Below are positions 44,936 to 57,310 of a DNA stretch of 64,000 nucleotides, piece by piece. Source of the DNA: Cordia subcordata (taxonomy: Eukaryota; Streptophyta; Magnoliopsida; Boraginales; Cordiaceae); assembly GCA_028554755.1 (NCBI GenBank), contig JAPTOF010000003.1, positions 23,124,501-23,188,500 of the forward strand, read 5' to 3'. Below the pieces are notes generated by a model that saw only the letters and a program-made list of their open reading frames with translations, had not been told where the DNA came from and did no database searches. Position 1 is the first letter of the stretch. Every line of letters begins with the position of its first letter. A program made the translations under genes and the position numbers.

Positions 44936-45832
44936 CTAAACTGGGCTTGCCATGTGAAGCTTGGCTTTGAGATGTTGGAAAACTAGCTTGGATAATTGCT
45001 TTGTAAGTAAGTCTACAACTTGTTCTAAAGTAGAAATGTGAGAGATGGCTAATTGCTTTGATTGAACCAGCTCCTTTAAAGTGCTAGTCAATCTCAATAT
45101 GCTTAGTTCTAGCATGGTAAACAAGGTTGTTAGCCAATGCTAAAGCTAAAGCATTATCATAGAAGAGTGTAGGAGAAGAAATTGGAACCCCTAAATCTTT
45201 AAGAATATAAGTGAGTCACCTTATTTTAGCTAATGTGTATAGGCCATGGCCCTGTATTTAGCCTTAGTGGAAGACCTAGCCACTGTTGGCTTTTGTTTGG
45301 ATGTCCAGGAGATTAGGTTATGCCCCAAAAAAATACAATAAGCAGTAGTTGATTTTTTGTCCAAGACATCACTAGTCCAATCTGAATCTGAGTATGCTAC
45401 GATAGTGAAAGGACTAGGCTGCAAAAAAATGCCCTGAGAGTATAAGCCTTTGATGAACCTGAGAAGCTTCTTTAGAGTTGCAAAGTCATGTTGAGTAGGA
45501 TTGTGCATTGATTGATAAAGAGTATTAACAACATATTGAATGTTTGGCCTTGTCATGGTAAGATACTGGAGAGCACCCACTATACTTTTGAACTGAGTAG
45601 GATAGGAGTATGGGATTTGATGATTTCTTGTGCCAGAAGATTTAGCCATAGTAGGTAACTCAATGGAGTGACATTCAGCCATGCCTGCCTTTTGAAGAAT
45701 ATCTAAAGCATATTTGCTTTGATGAAGAGCCAAACCAGTGGAAGAATAGCTCACTTCAATACCCAAAAAGTAAGACAGAGGGCCTAAGCCTTTCATGGCA
45801 AACTTCTGATGCATAGCTTTGATAAGAGTAGT
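44936..45832 (-). pseudogene. Copia 4 RT/RNase H remnant (3' part)
   Basis: Contains [56 protein letters not shown] and ARSSTKAKYRAM, the C-terminal RT-RNase H part, and continues right at 50949 after the nested element. Broken by stops near 45230 and 45124. Confidence 0.85.
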
Positions 45833-46017
45833 TGTTAAGTGTCGAGAGTTGGATAATATACTATGTTGCTATTGTAATAAGTCTCTCTCCCACATCGGAA
45901 GAGATATAGTATTTGCTCCTTATCATAGTATTATAAATAGAGCAGGCTAATACCCTAAAAGGTATTAAGCCTTTGAGCCTTTCTCTCTGTCCATATGTGT
46001 CCTCTTTTTTTTTAACA
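45833..46017 (+). repeat. Copia 5 5' LTR
   Basis: TGTTAAGTGTCGAGAG...TTTTTAACA, with ATTATAAATAGAGCAGG as a TATA region. Confidence 0.95.
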
Positions 46018-46020
46018 TGG

Positions 46021-46081
46021 TATCTAGAGCCAAATATTAACCCTAACCCTAATATATATATATATATAGAGAGAGAGAGAT
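46021..46081. repeat. (TA)n(GA)n microsatellite in copia 5 leader
   Basis: TA repeat followed by GA repeat (about 46051-46081) just downstream of the primer site, in the untranslated leader. Confidence 0.85.
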
Positions 46082-46503
46082 CTGTAACCACCAAAAAAAA
46101 AAAAAAACGCTAACCCTAAATGCCATCTCCGATTAGTCATAATCCCATCATTTTTTTCAAAAATTTGAACCCGCATATCGCTTCCTCATGCTCAAGTGAC
46201 CTCGGCCACACCTTCACCATCGCCGGAAACAGTGCCACGCGCCGGCACCTTCAGCGCGTGAGCTTCACGCGCTGGCACCGGAGCTCTGGCCAGCTTCCTT
46301 CTCGCACCGGGATGCTCGCCCAAGTGTGCACGTCTCAGCTGTGCAGTTTTTTTTGCAAAATTCTTCCTCAGCAATGTGTTATTTGTGATCAACAATGTCT
46401 TTGAGATTAAAAAAAAAATGCGGAACTAATTTCTTCTTTTGCTGGATTGTTGAATTAGTTTATAGGAGTGCTATTATTATAGTGTAGGCTGCTGCACATC
46501 TGA

Positions 46504-48305
46504 TTCTTTCTTTCAGTCATTATGGAATCTGACTTTGCTAAGAAAACAGAGACTCATGTTGAGTCCTCGAGAACTCATGTTGCTGCTACTCCATCAATTG
46601 TCGAGGGAACTCATGTTGCTGCTACTCTATCAGTTGTCGTGCCCTCGTTTTCTGTACTCCCACTGTCACAACAATTAAGCTGAATGGTAAGAATTACTCG
46701 TCGTGGTCTGTGGCTGTAAATATTTGGTTTCTTGGACAAGGTTTGAAAGATCACCTATCCTCTGATTGTCCGCCTGATTTATCTACGACTGACGCTCGCA
46801 CCTGGCGCCGTGTCGATGCCCAGCTGGTGAGTTTGCTTTGGCAATCTATGGAGAATTCTATCCAAACATGCTTTCGGAATTACCAAACTTGTAAAACTAT
46901 TTAGACTTCTGCTAAAGTGAGATATTCTCATCAAGTTACTCGAGCGTTTGATGTTATGTCTGACATGCTGCGGGCCCAGGCAGATATGGAGCTGACAGAT
47001 TATTAAAGCCAGTTTTACAATTCCATGATTGAATTTCGTGATCTTTTCCCACTCAGTACAGATCCCACAGTGGTTGCCCAACAGTGGGACAATTTGTGCT
47101 TGATCTTCTGGTTACACGGACTTCATCATCGGTATGATGCTGTATATTCTCAATTACTATCCAGTTCTACCTTGCCCACTTTAGATGATGCTTATGCTCG
47201 AGTACAGTGTGCTCAGCCCCACTCTTTGACTTCTGGTTCTCAAGATGAACAATCTTCTTTAGTTGTTCCTACCTCAACTCATGACGAAAACTTTGATCGT
47301 GGTGCTCGTGGTAGAGGTCGTGGCACTTCTGGGCGAGGGGGAGGGCGTTCATACGGTCAGCGCCCTCGTTGCAGTTATTGTAATAAACTTGGTCATATTC
47401 GCGACAATTGTTGGACTCTTCATGGTCGTCCTTCTCAAGTTGCTAATACAGTCCAAACAAATTTGGTCGAGTCTTCTACTTCTACAGTTCCTGCTTCGGT
47501 GACTGTTACAGGGGATGAATACTCCAAGTTCCTGCAGTTTAAGGCTTTTAAACAAGCTATGCATCCTACTTCGACCGCCTCCTTTGCTCAGACTAGCTCA
47601 TCCATAGCTCTTATGACCCGTACTGTACCCAACCTTCGTCCTTGGATTCTTGATTCTGGTGCATCTGATCATATTTGTGGTAATGTCCGTTTACTCTCTC
47701 AGTTTAAACCTGTTATGTTTTCGAATGTCACACTTGCAGATGGGTCATCTACCTCTGCTCGTGGAATTGGTATTGCACACCCCACATCTTCCATTCCACT
47801 ATCATCTATTCTGTATCTTCCAAACTTTCCTTTTAATCTTTTATCCATTAGTCAGTTGACCAAACTACTTCACTGTTTTGTGACATTTACTGCTGATGCT
47901 GTGTCAATCCAGGATCTGAATATTGGCACGAAGATTGGTACCGGGCGTGAGGAGCGAGGACTATATACTATCTCAATGTTTCTTCATCTACCACGTGTTG
48001 TTGCTCCCTCACCAGAACAAGTTCATTCTCGTCTCGGTCATCCTTCCCTGCCCAATCTCAAGAAAATGGTTCCTTGTTTAGGGGCAGTCAAAGAATTGTC
48101 CTGCGAGTCCTGTCAGTTAAGCAAGCATAGTCGTAGTTCTTTTCTTAATCGATTCAATAAAAGAGATGCCGCCCCCTTTGCTCTTGTTCATTCCGACATT
48201 GGGTCCTTGTCGAACTACTTCCAAATCTGGGTTTGGCTATTTTGTTACTTTTATAGACGATTATTCTCAAATGACATGGTTGTTTTTAGTAAAAGAACGT
48301 TCTGA
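46504..48305 (+). pseudogene. Copia 5 gag and protease
   Basis: Gag has KLNGKNYSSW, LKDHL and WRRVDAQLVSLL, a TAG at 46902 in place of the conserved Trp codon, and a TAA near 47004. A long frame at 47025-48305 then holds a Gly/Arg-rich segment, the zinc knuckle CSYCNKLGHIRDNC, protease WILDSGASDHICG and the integrase zinc region (VHSRLGHPSLPNLKK). A frameshift lies near 48230. Confidence 0.9.
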
Positions 48306-50716
48306 AGTATTGTCTATTTTTACCATGTTTCATGCTGAAATTCAAACACAATTTGGGGTTTCTATTCAGATTCTTCGAAGTGACAATGCAAAAGAATACT
48401 TCTCGTCTTCTTTTTCTTCGTTTCTATCTTCTCATGGCATTTTTCATTAGTCATCTTGTTCACATACTCCACAACAGAATGGGGTGGCTGAAAGAAAGAA
48501 TCGTCATCTAATTGAGACAGCTCGTATACTTCTTCTCCATAGAAATGTACCTCTTCGATTTTAGGATGATGTGGTCCTTACATCGTGTTATCTTATCAAC
48601 GTATGCCATCGTCTGTGTTACATGATCAAATACCGTTCTCCATTTTGTTCCCTCGTGATGCTATTTATGTGCTACCTCCTCGGGTTTTTGGATGTGTCTG
48701 CTTTGTACACAATCTTTCCCCTGGGATAGACAAGCTAGGTCTTCGATCTATCAAGTGTGCGTTTCTTGGGTACTCTCGACGTCAAAAGGGTTACAGGTGC
48801 TACTATCCTGAGTTGAATCGATGGTTTGTGTCGGCTGATGTTACCTTCTTATAGGGTACCTCTTTTTTCTCCTCAACCGACACTTCTAATACCGTGGTCG
48901 AGTCTTTACCACTTCCAGTCCCTACCTTTGATATGTCTTTGGTCCCTTCTCATACTCCGGACCTCGTCTCCACTCCTGAGTCCACTTCTCCACTGCCTCC
49001 TACTGCACGTCTAGATCGACCGAACCTGCAAGTTTACTCACGCCGTCCACGTCCATTGCCACCTACCCCGGTATCATCTGATTCGCCGTTTCCAGATCCA
49101 GTTTTGGCTCAATCATCTGATCTTGACCTACCCATTGCTCTTCGTAAAGGTACTCGTTCTTGCACCACTCGGCACCCAATATCTAACTTTGTTTCTTATT
49201 CGTCTTTATCTCCTTCATATGCATCCTTTGTTGCCTCCCTTTCTTCTATTTTCATTCCTAAGTCTGTGCCAGAGGTCTGTGCTCACCCTGGTTGACGGGA
49301 TGCTATGCTTGAAGAGATGTCTACGTTACATCATAATGGAACATTGGAGTTAGTTGATTTGCCAGCCAATAAGTCCCCTGTTGGTTGCCAGTGGGTGTAT
49401 ACAGTGAAGGTCTCCCCAGATGGTCAAGTGGATCGTTTAAAGGCTCGACTTGTGGCCAAGGAATATACACAGGTCTATGGACTTCATTATAGTGACACCT
49501 TTTCTCCCGTTGCTAAGATGTCTTCTGTTCGAATTTTTCTTTCCTTGGCAGCTATTCATCATTGGCCACTCCATTAGTTGGATATTAAAAATGCTTTTCT
49601 GAATGGTGATGTTGATGAAGAGGTGTATATGGAGCAACCGCCAGGCTTTGTTGCTCAGGGGGAGTCTCAGAAAGTATGTCGATTGAAGAAGGCCTTGTAC
49701 GGTCTCAAGCAATCTCCGAGGGCATGGTTTGGACGTTTCAGTACTGCAGTTGTTGAATTTGGCATCAGTCGTTGTAATGTGGATCATTCTGTATTCTATC
49801 GGTGCTCATCTGGCAAACGACTTCTTTTGATTGTGTATGTGGATGATATTGTCATAACTGGTGATGATAGCAAAGGGATTGATGAGCTGAAGGCCTTTCT
49901 TCATCAGCAATTTCAAACCAAAGACCTAAGGCCGCTTCACTATTTTCTAGGTGTTGAGGTCGCACAGTCAAAACAAGGGGTATTTATTTCCCAACATAAA
50001 TATGCATTAGATACGTTGAGCAAGGTAGGTTTACTTGGAGCACGACCTTGTGACTCACCTATGGATCCAAATGCAAAGCTTCTTCCAGATGAGGGGGAAT
50101 TGATATCAGATCAGGGAAAATATAGAAGGTTAGTTGGAAAACTTAATTACCTAACTGTTACTCGACTAGATATCTCCTTTGCAGTCAGTGTTGTCAGTCA
50201 GTTTCTGAACTCTCCACGTGAAAGACATTGGAAGGCAGTCATTCGAATCTTAAGGTATATTAAAGGCTCACCTGAGAAAGGCCTACTTTACAGTGATCAT
50301 GGAAACATAGAGATTGTTGGGTACTCAAACGCTGATTAGGCGGGAAGTCCTACTGATAGAAGGTCCACCTCTGGTTACTGTGTGTTCGTTGGAGGAAATC
50401 TTATTTCTTGGAAGAGTAAGAAACAAGATTTTGTTGCTCGTTCTAGTGCTGAATCAGAATACCGAGCCATGGCGGTAGCTACTTGTGAGTTAGTATGGGT
50501 GAAGAATCTTCTGAAGGAGATTCAAGTCGCCAGCTCCAGTCTTAAGAAGCTCGTCTATGACAATCAAGCTGATACATATTGCCACCAATCCAGTATTTCA
50601 TGAAAGGACTAAGCACATTGAGATAGATTGTCACCTCTTTTGTTGGCTCGAGTGATCAGTTAGGTGATTTATTTACAAAATCTCTTAGTGGTTCTCGAGT
50701 TAAATATATTTGTAAC
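48166..50716 (+). pseudogene. Copia 5 integrase, RT and RNase H
   Basis: Integrase [33 protein letters not shown] motif ([13 protein letters not shown]) and [49 protein letters not shown] and intact YVDDIVITGD. RNase H SSAESEYRAM. Stops at 48448, 48562, 49293, 49575 and 50337 each replace a conserved Gln or Trp codon by one transition. Inactive. Confidence 0.92.
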
Positions 50717-50758
50717 AAGCTGGGCACATATGATATATATGCTCCAGCTTGAGAGGGA

Positions 50759-50943
50759 GTATAAGTGTAGAGAGTTAGATAATATACTATGTTGCTATTG
50801 TAATAAGTCCCTCTCCCACATCAGAAGAGATATAGTATTTGCTCCTTATCATAGTATTATAAATAAAGCAGGCTAATACCCAAAAAGGTATTAAGCCTTT
50901 GAGTCTTTCTCTCTGTCCATATGCGTCCTCTTTCTTTTTAACA
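50759..50943 (+). repeat. Copia 5 3' LTR
   Basis: Same length as the 5' LTR; its first bases have decayed from TGTTAAG to GTATAAG. Ends CTTTTTAACA. Confidence 0.93.
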
Positions 50944-50948
50944 GTAGT

Positions 50949-52216
50949 GATAGCCTAATGAGAAGAACCAATGATGACTATCTCATCTACCTAAAGCAGG
51001 ATGGTTGTAATTGCAAGGCCAGCCTTATGAATGAAGAGAGAACTATCAGAAGTACTACACTTGAACCCTTAACTGAGCGCAAAAATGAGGATAGCATATG
51101 GTACCAAGCTCTGGGGGCTTGTTTGAGCCCATAGAGAGACTTGTTTAGCTTGCAAACAAATTCTGGATGGTCAGGGTCTTCAAAACCTTAAGGTTGAAGC
51201 ATATAAACCTCTTCATACAAAGAGAAGTTTTGGATGAGTAGACTAGTTGAAAAAGGTTCGGATCGAGAGAGAAGTCATGTGAGGAGAGTCCGCGCAGCTA
51301 AACGATTAAAGTCTTGGCCAGGCAACTGATGGAGAGAGCTACCATTAGAAAGAAGACCACGTCCGAGATGTCTAGTGTCAAAGGAGGACGCAAACAACCT
51401 TGAGAGGTCAAGGTTAGACGGCACGGAAAAGGATATTGGTAATGACTCCAAAAACTTGCTACGATGTGTTGGTAGATGTGAGAAACTTTTAGAGTTTAGA
51501 AATTAGAAAGGGCTATGTGAGTGTGGAATTGGGAATTTGACAGTAATTTTTCTTTTTTTTTTTTAAGTTATTTTCAAATTTGCATTAATGCCCCGAAGAG
51601 TTTTAAAAATCACTAAAAATACCCCGTGTGTGTCCTGTTTCTTGTGTCGCTGCATGTCAAGGGACATATCGGCACATCCGAAATTAAAAAAAATAAAATT
51701 GACAGAAATGTGTTAGACACGTGTCGGAGGCGTGTCGATGTCCAACATGTGATACGTTGAGTTTTAGAGGTGTCGATATTTCATAGGTAATAGCCATAGT
51801 GAGCACAATCCTTGTGGTCAGAGGTTTTACCACTGGACTAAAGGTCTCAATGTAATCCAGACCTTCTTGTTAATGGAATCCTTTGGCAACAAGTCTTGCC
51901 TTATACCTGGATACTATACCATTTGCATTGTATTTGATCCTATAGACCCACTTACATCCAATAAGATTTCTAGAAAATGGGAGAAGGACTAGAGTCTAGG
52001 TGTTTTGTTTGAGTATCCAGTGGCATGCCCGACTCTAGGAGGAGGATAAGGTGACTTCCTTATCACATGATCCAAAAGATGTTGTACTTTGAAGATCCTC
52101 CAGAATTTTGCCCTCCAAACCATGTAACTAGAAGAATCTAGCTTAATATGCACCATAGAAGTGAAATTCTGGAGCATAAACTTGACACTAGCTTGTAAAT
52201 CTTTAGAGAAAGCCAT
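50949..52216 (-). pseudogene. Copia 4 gag start and RT remnant
   Basis: The gag N-terminus (MAFSKDLQASVKF, KLDSSSYMVWRAKF) is followed almost at once by RT sequence (FSPVVKPLTTRIVLTMAIT; LYEEVYMLQP; LNKSLYG-type), so protease and integrase have been deleted. RT is further split by foreign sequence at about 51236-51795. Confidence 0.8.
51236..51795. mobile_element. Foreign insert within copia 4 RT, partly like the 18.2-kb element
   Basis: Interrupts RT between LTMAIT and LYEEVYM. The right part has ACACGTGTCGG and GTGTCGAT words and ends ATATTTCATAG, resembling the right end of 18203-18901. No matching left end is visible, so it is truncated or rearranged. Borders approximate. Confidence 0.5.
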
Positions 52217-52420
52217 TGATGAATGCTTGAATTAGCATAAATGGAGATGCGATTTGAAGAAGAAGCTCAGCAAAGCTGGGTGAGATGAAGAAGAATAGAT
52301 TTGAAGCAAAGAGAGGTTGCGATTCCTTTTGATTGAGGTTCACAAGCTAATCTCTCATGGCAAAAACCCTAGGGTTTCGAAAAAAAATCTCCAAAATGTA
52401 CCAAGCTCTTGATACCACCA

Positions 52421-52682
52421 TATAGAGAAATAGAAACATGTGGGAAACTATCCGAGATCCATATTATGATCAGCAGTTACATCTCATATATAATTAGACA
52501 AATAAGGACCTAGTGATCAGCTTATAACTAAGTGAGTGTATAACAACCTGTCACCTAACTAACTAATATTGCAGTCAATGTGCAAGTGCTACAGTCCCTG
52601 ACTGTCACATACAATGCTTCACGGTTTAACTATATAGAGTATAAGCCTATCTAAACATCTCTGTCACTAGTCTTTCTTATCA
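52421..52682 (-). repeat. Copia 4 5' LTR
   Basis: Plus strand TATAGAGAAATAG...TCTTATCA; long shared blocks such as GATCAGCTTATAACTAAGTG with the other LTR. Confidence 0.93.
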
Positions 52683-52720
52683 AAACACAAAGAGAAATAC
52701 TTCTAAAGTAAACAACAGTT

Positions 52721-52963
52721 TGATAAGTAGAGCTGTGGCATATATTTGAATATAGACAACTGGTAATTGATATGTGAGATAAGAAGTTAGTTAAAGCCAG
52801 GGATATAACAACATATGTATCAGATAAGTGGTGCACTGATCAGTTAGTTATGCCAAGCTATTAAATAGCTAGCACAATTTGCTGAGCTCTCAGCTCTTTA
52901 TAAATAGCTGAGATATGTACTCCTAATTCATTCAGTTAATATCTTCTCTCTATTATTTCTTCA
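52721..52963 (+). repeat. Copia 6 5' LTR
   Basis: The start is inferred from TG after AACAACAGTT and the end from the adjoining primer site. Contains a TTTATAAATAGCTG TATA region. The partner LTR is not in the window. Confidence 0.75.
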
Positions 52964-53169
52964 TGGTATCCAGAGCAGACTTAGTCCTGGAACCTTCTTC
53001 TACCTCCACTTTTAGGGTTTTCACAAGAGAGGTCTCCATTAATCCCTCAATCTAGCCATTAAAACTTCACCAAAATCTAGTTGAAGCTTCTTCTTATCAC
53101 TGCAAAGCTTTCTACCGATTTATTTCTCTTCAATCTCTTCTGCTTCAACACTTCTCTTCAACCCTCATT

Positions 53170-54250
53170 TTCCTTAGCTGCATGGCAATGGCTTCTATCT
53201 CTGCAACTGCTACAGCTGCTAAAAAGAAGATCTTCCTTCTGGACTGAAGAATCTTCTCCAGAACATTGGCAATCTATCCAATCTCAAGCTGGACAACAAC
53301 AATTATATGCTATGGAAGTCCAACATTCAATCTCTTTTGCGTGCAAGCAAGCTGTTTGATCAAGTGACTGGGAGATTCCATCACCTCAGAAGCTGATTTC
53401 AAGGCCTACAGGAGATCTCGTCCCTAATCCTGCATATGAGCAATGGCAAACACAAGATGATTATCTCAAATACTGCTTATTCAATACCATGACACCTACT
53501 GTTATGTCTCAAGTCTTTCATCTTGAAACAGCAAGTCAGGTGTGGCCAGCATTTGCTCATAGGTTCAGTTCTCATAGTAGATCAAATATTTACCAGCTGA
53601 AATTGTAGTTGTTACATCTTTCTAAAGGTACTCTTACTAAGCAAGTTTATCTGGACCATGTGAAAACAATTGAGGATAATCTAGCACGTGCTAACGAAGG
53701 AATCCCTCAGGAAGATCTGGTTATGTACATTCCTAGAGGTTTGCCAAGTGAATATCAATTTTTTAGAGCCTCAATCAGAGTTAGACCAGTACCAATCACA
53801 GTCTTCTTATTTCAGAAGAATTGCATCTTAAGATGGAAAATTTTTCTCTGACTGACTCCTCTAATTCAAATCTGCACATTGCCTTGTACTCTCAATCCCA
53901 ATCTAGTCCTCAACAAGGCAGAGGCAAAGGAAATAGAGCAGGGGCGGAGGGGGGTGGGGTGCTCAACTAAGGTTCTGTCAGCCCTCAAGGGCAAGGCATT
54001 CTTGGTTCTGCACCTAATTCTCCTGGCTCTCAGGTGTTTACCTCCTCTAACAAACAGTCAGTTGTGCCTACAACTAAGGTTTATTATCAGATTTGTGGTA
54101 AGCCAAACCACATAACTCTTAACTGCTGGCACAGGGGTGATTTTACTAACTACCAGGTTCAGCAGACAACAGAGCAAGCCTACAAGCTCAGACTACAACT
54201 CCAAATTCTGATCAGCAGTGGGTTTTAGACTCAAAGGCCAACATTCATGT
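53170..54250 (+). pseudogene. Copia 6 gag and protease remnant
   Basis: Multiple frame changes and stops. The recognisable core is LLHLSKGTLTKQVYLDHVKT followed by LPSEYQFFRASIRVRP, then the zinc knuckle and the protease residue region ending near 54250. Confidence 0.8.
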
Positions 54251-55349
54251 CACCCAAGATCCAAGTCTGCTGCAGACATCTCAACCTTATGCTGGCACTG
54301 ATTCAGAGGCAGTTGGAAATGGTCAGGTCTTACCTATACAAAGCATGGGTACTAGTATCATTCCTGCCTCTTCTAAACCTCTTATTCTCTTAAATATTCT
54401 TTATGTTCCTCAAATTACCACTAATCTTCTGCCCATATCAAGATTAAACTCTGACAACAATTGCACTATTTTGTTTAATGCCAAGGAGGTTATATAATGG
54501 ACAATTCCAACCAGTCAACTCTGTACAGGGCCTCCTGTGACAGAGGTCTTTACGTTCTACCTACCACTCTCCCTGCAACTTCTACTCTCAGTTTGTCATC
54601 TGCTCAAGTTTTGACTACCAACACTGTCTCCAAAAGTTCAACCCAAGATTTGTTATGGCATCAAAGGGTTGGGCATCCATCCTCTTCCACACCATAGACT
54701 TTGTTTAGGCTTTTGAATGTAAAACTTCCAGAAATCACTATTGATTGTGAATCATGTTCCTTAGCTAAATCACATAGTTACCATTCGAAGTCTCATCTTC
54801 TGTTTCTTGTAAACCTTTCCAATTAGTTCATGCTGATGTATGGAGACCTACCCCCGTTGCTTCTCATAAGGGCTATAGGTATTATATTGCATTTGTTGAT
54901 GATTACAGTAGATCTGTATGGCTTTATCCCATGAAATATAAATCACACTTCTTTGATATCTTTCTCAATTTTTATTCTAAGCTTCAGACACAATTTCAAA
55001 CTATTGTACAAATATTGAGAACAAATAACAGTACAGAGTTTACAAATCAAAAGTTTAAAATCTTTTTGCAATCCAAGCACATATTACATCAAACAAGTTG
55101 CCCTTATACCTTCAGCAAAATGGCAAGGTAGAAAGGAAGCATGGACACTTAATAGAAACTACTTTAGCCCTACTTCATCAAAGCCATTTATCTACTCAGT
55201 TTTGGTTAAAAGATTTATCTATGGCAAACTATTTGATCAATAGATGCCTACATCCACACTGAACCAAAAATCCCCATTTGAGCTTCCATCCATCAAACCT
55301 GATTACTCTAGCCATAGAGCTTTGGGGTATTGTGTTACCCATGGCTCAA
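54250..55349 (+). pseudogene. Copia 6 protease end and integrase remnant
   Basis: Contains LWHQRVGHPSSS, an integrase core with YIAFVDDYSRSVWLYPMKYK-like sequence, and a [13 protein letters not shown] region broken by frameshifts. Stops abruptly near 55349. Confidence 0.8.
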
Positions 55350-56189
55350 CGATAAGTTCTAAATAAGTATTTAATTTATATGTTAGATGTACTTGATTTT
55401 GGAATATAATACTTCTTAATCGATATTTTTAATGTAATTTTGCATAAATGTGCTTAGGAAAAGGAGCTGGACGCATTACATATGGATATTGAAGCTTTTT
55501 GGACAAGTTTGTAGCGGTCAAAGTTGACGTAGTCATGTGGAAAAATGCCGCTTGATTGCTACGCGGGTTTTGACTGGGTTGACCAAGATTGAAGATATTT
55601 TTCTGGGCTTTTGGAAGGAATTAGATTAAATATTAGCAGGCTTTTTATTTTGTTGGACTTATTTCAGGCTTTTACCTTTTTATTATTTTTGGGCCAGGTT
55701 TCCTTATCCAATAAGGAAAATAGGTTAGAGTTTTTATTATATAAATACCTCTTATTTGCACTTGCGAAGTAGACAGCTTTCAGTAGACGACAGTAAATTT
55801 TCTTTTTATTCTTTGGGCAATATTCTCGGAGAAGCTGTTCTAATTTCTTTTCTAGCCGAGGATTAATCAAGATTACGGTTCATCAAATTCGTGAGATCTA
55901 AGTGTTTTTCTTCCTTTCATGCTATTTTTATTTACGTTTTTTTATTTTCTGGTCAGATTGCGTGCCCACGCAGCGTGACCAGTGCTCTAGACAGATTTCT
56001 TAATTTTACTGATTTCGCATTTAATTCCCCCCATTTTGGTTGCAACTTAGTTGAGTAATCTACTTGGTATAATTAGAATAAAATATTCTCCCAATCCCTG
56101 TGGACTCAACCCTTTTCTCACCACGTACACAAATTAAAGTTGCCAAGTAAGAAATAGGAATTTATTTTTGGTGGTTTCGACGCCCATCA
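55350..56189 (+). repeat. Gypsy 5' LTR (start tentative)
   Basis: About 840 bp. The right border is fixed by the primer site. The left border is placed where copia 6 homology ends; the first bases (CGATAAG) may be a decayed TGATAAG. TTATATAAATACCTC near 55735-55750 is a plausible promoter TATA region. Confidence 0.65.
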
Positions 56190-56239
56190 AATTTTGGCGC
56201 CGTTGCCGGGGGTTGGTGCTGATATTTTTATTTTTTTTT

Positions 56240-57310
56240 ATGGCCAAGTCAGATCGTACAGGTAAGTTGCAATTTGATCCTGAAATCGAAGAGATCGCAA
56301 AGAGCTTGAAAAAAGAAGCAAAGTTGCGAAAACAACTCCAAAAGCAAGCCGAAGCTTTACAAGTGCAAAGTGAACCATCGAGTGAATCCGAAAACGAGAA
56401 GATGGCTGAAAACAACCAGACTTTGCGTGAATTGGTGGCTGCCCCCTTGAATCAACAAACATGCATCACTTATCCCGCATTGAACGCAGATTTTGAACTA
56501 AAATCGGGTCTAGTGCACCTTCTACCTACCTTTCGCGGATTAGAGAACGAGGATCCACATAAGCATTTGAAGGAGTTTGATGTAGTTTGTTCCAGCATAA
56601 AACCCCAAGGAGTGACGGAAGATCAAATTAAACTAAGGGCGTTTCCGTTTGCATTGGTAGATACAGCGAAAGAATGGTTATTCTACCTTCCATCCGGATC
56701 TATCACAACATGGGATGCAATGGCAAGATCTTTTCTTGACAAATTTTTCCCTGCATCAAGGGCAACTGGTATTAGAAAGGAAATTTGTGCGATGCGAAGC
56801 GTATGATTCGGAGCTACTATATGACTATTGGGAGAGATTTAAAAGACTTTGTGCGAGTTGCCCTCAACATGGAATTTCGGAGCAATCTCTCATTCAATAC
56901 TTTTATGAAGGGCTGCTCCCAATAGAGAGAAAAATGATGGATGCCGCAAACGGAGGTGTTATAGTTGATAAAACACCACAACAAGCTAGAGATTTGATTT
57001 CTATCATGGCTGCAAATTCGCAGCAATTCGGAGCAAGACAAGAACCTTCACGAAGAGTTAACGAGGTAAGTGTTTCTTCAATTGATTCGAAATTGACTCA
57101 ATTAATTGCTCTTGTTCAAAGCTTGGTTACAGGTGGTAATGTCCCAGTTCAAAAGGTTTGCGGAATTTGCGCTAAGGCGGGACACTTGACCGACATGTGC
57201 CCCACGCTTCAAGAAGAGGATCCTCAACAAGCCAATGCCGTTGGAGGATTTCCAAGTCCACCACAGCGGAGATACGATCCTTTTTCAACCACTTATAACC
57301 CCGGTTAGGG
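56240..57310 (+). pseudogene. Gypsy gag
   Basis: Starts MAKSDRTGKLQFDPEIEEIA with a Lys/Glu-rich coiled segment. Retrotransposon gag domain: HLLPTFRGLENEDPHKHLKE, LRAFPFALVDTAKEWL, ITTWDAMARSFLDKFFP. Zinc knuckle CGICAKAGHLTDMC. A frameshift near 56790 and a small deletion near 57305 break it. Confidence 0.9.

Larger units (their letters stand above)
45833..50943 (+). mobile_element. Ty1/copia LTR retrotransposon 5, nested in copia 4
   Basis: 5111-bp element. LTRs 45833-46017 and about 50759-50943 (185 bp each). Exact target duplication GTAGT at 45828-45832 and 50944-50948. Primer site TGGTATCTAGAGC at 46018-46030, and a GAGAGGGAG purine tract before the 3' LTR. The reading frame of copia 4 RT resumes across the insertion. 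Internal proteins are closest to those of copia 1 in this window. Opposite in orientation to copia 4 and to the CtpA gene. Confidence 0.97.
44642..52682 (-). mobile_element. Ty1/copia LTR retrotransposon 4 (host of a nested element)
   Basis: 8041-bp span including a 5.1-kb insertion. LTRs 44642-44925 and 52421-52682. Exact target duplication AAACA at 44637-44641 and 52683-52687. Minus-strand primer site TGGTATCAAGAGC at 52417-52405, three bases from the 5' LTR. Purine tract GCTTGAGGGGA abuts the 3' LTR. Its own interior is only about 2.4 kb: a gag start near 52216 (MAFSKDLQASVKFMLQNF), RT pieces at 51000-51230 and 51790-52000, and RT/RNase H at 45814-44936. Protease and integrase are missing. 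It lies next to the CtpA exon B acceptor. Confidence 0.93.
52721..55349 (+). mobile_element. Ty1/copia LTR retrotransposon 6, truncated by the gypsy element
   Basis: 5' LTR 52721-52963 (TGATAAGTAGAGC...TTCTTCA), primer site TGGTATCCAGAGC at 52964-52976. Gag and protease follow (KLDNNNYMLWKSNIQ; zinc knuckle CGKPNHITLNC; protease WVLDSKANIHVT, where Gly of D-S-G-A is Lys). Integrase (WHQRVGHPSSS; HADVWRP; ILRTNNSTEFTNQ, catalytic Asp replaced by Asn). Sequence breaks off in CYPWL near 55349, where the gypsy LTR begins. RT and the 3' LTR are absent from the window. It lies 38 bp from the end of copia 4. Confidence 0.88.
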
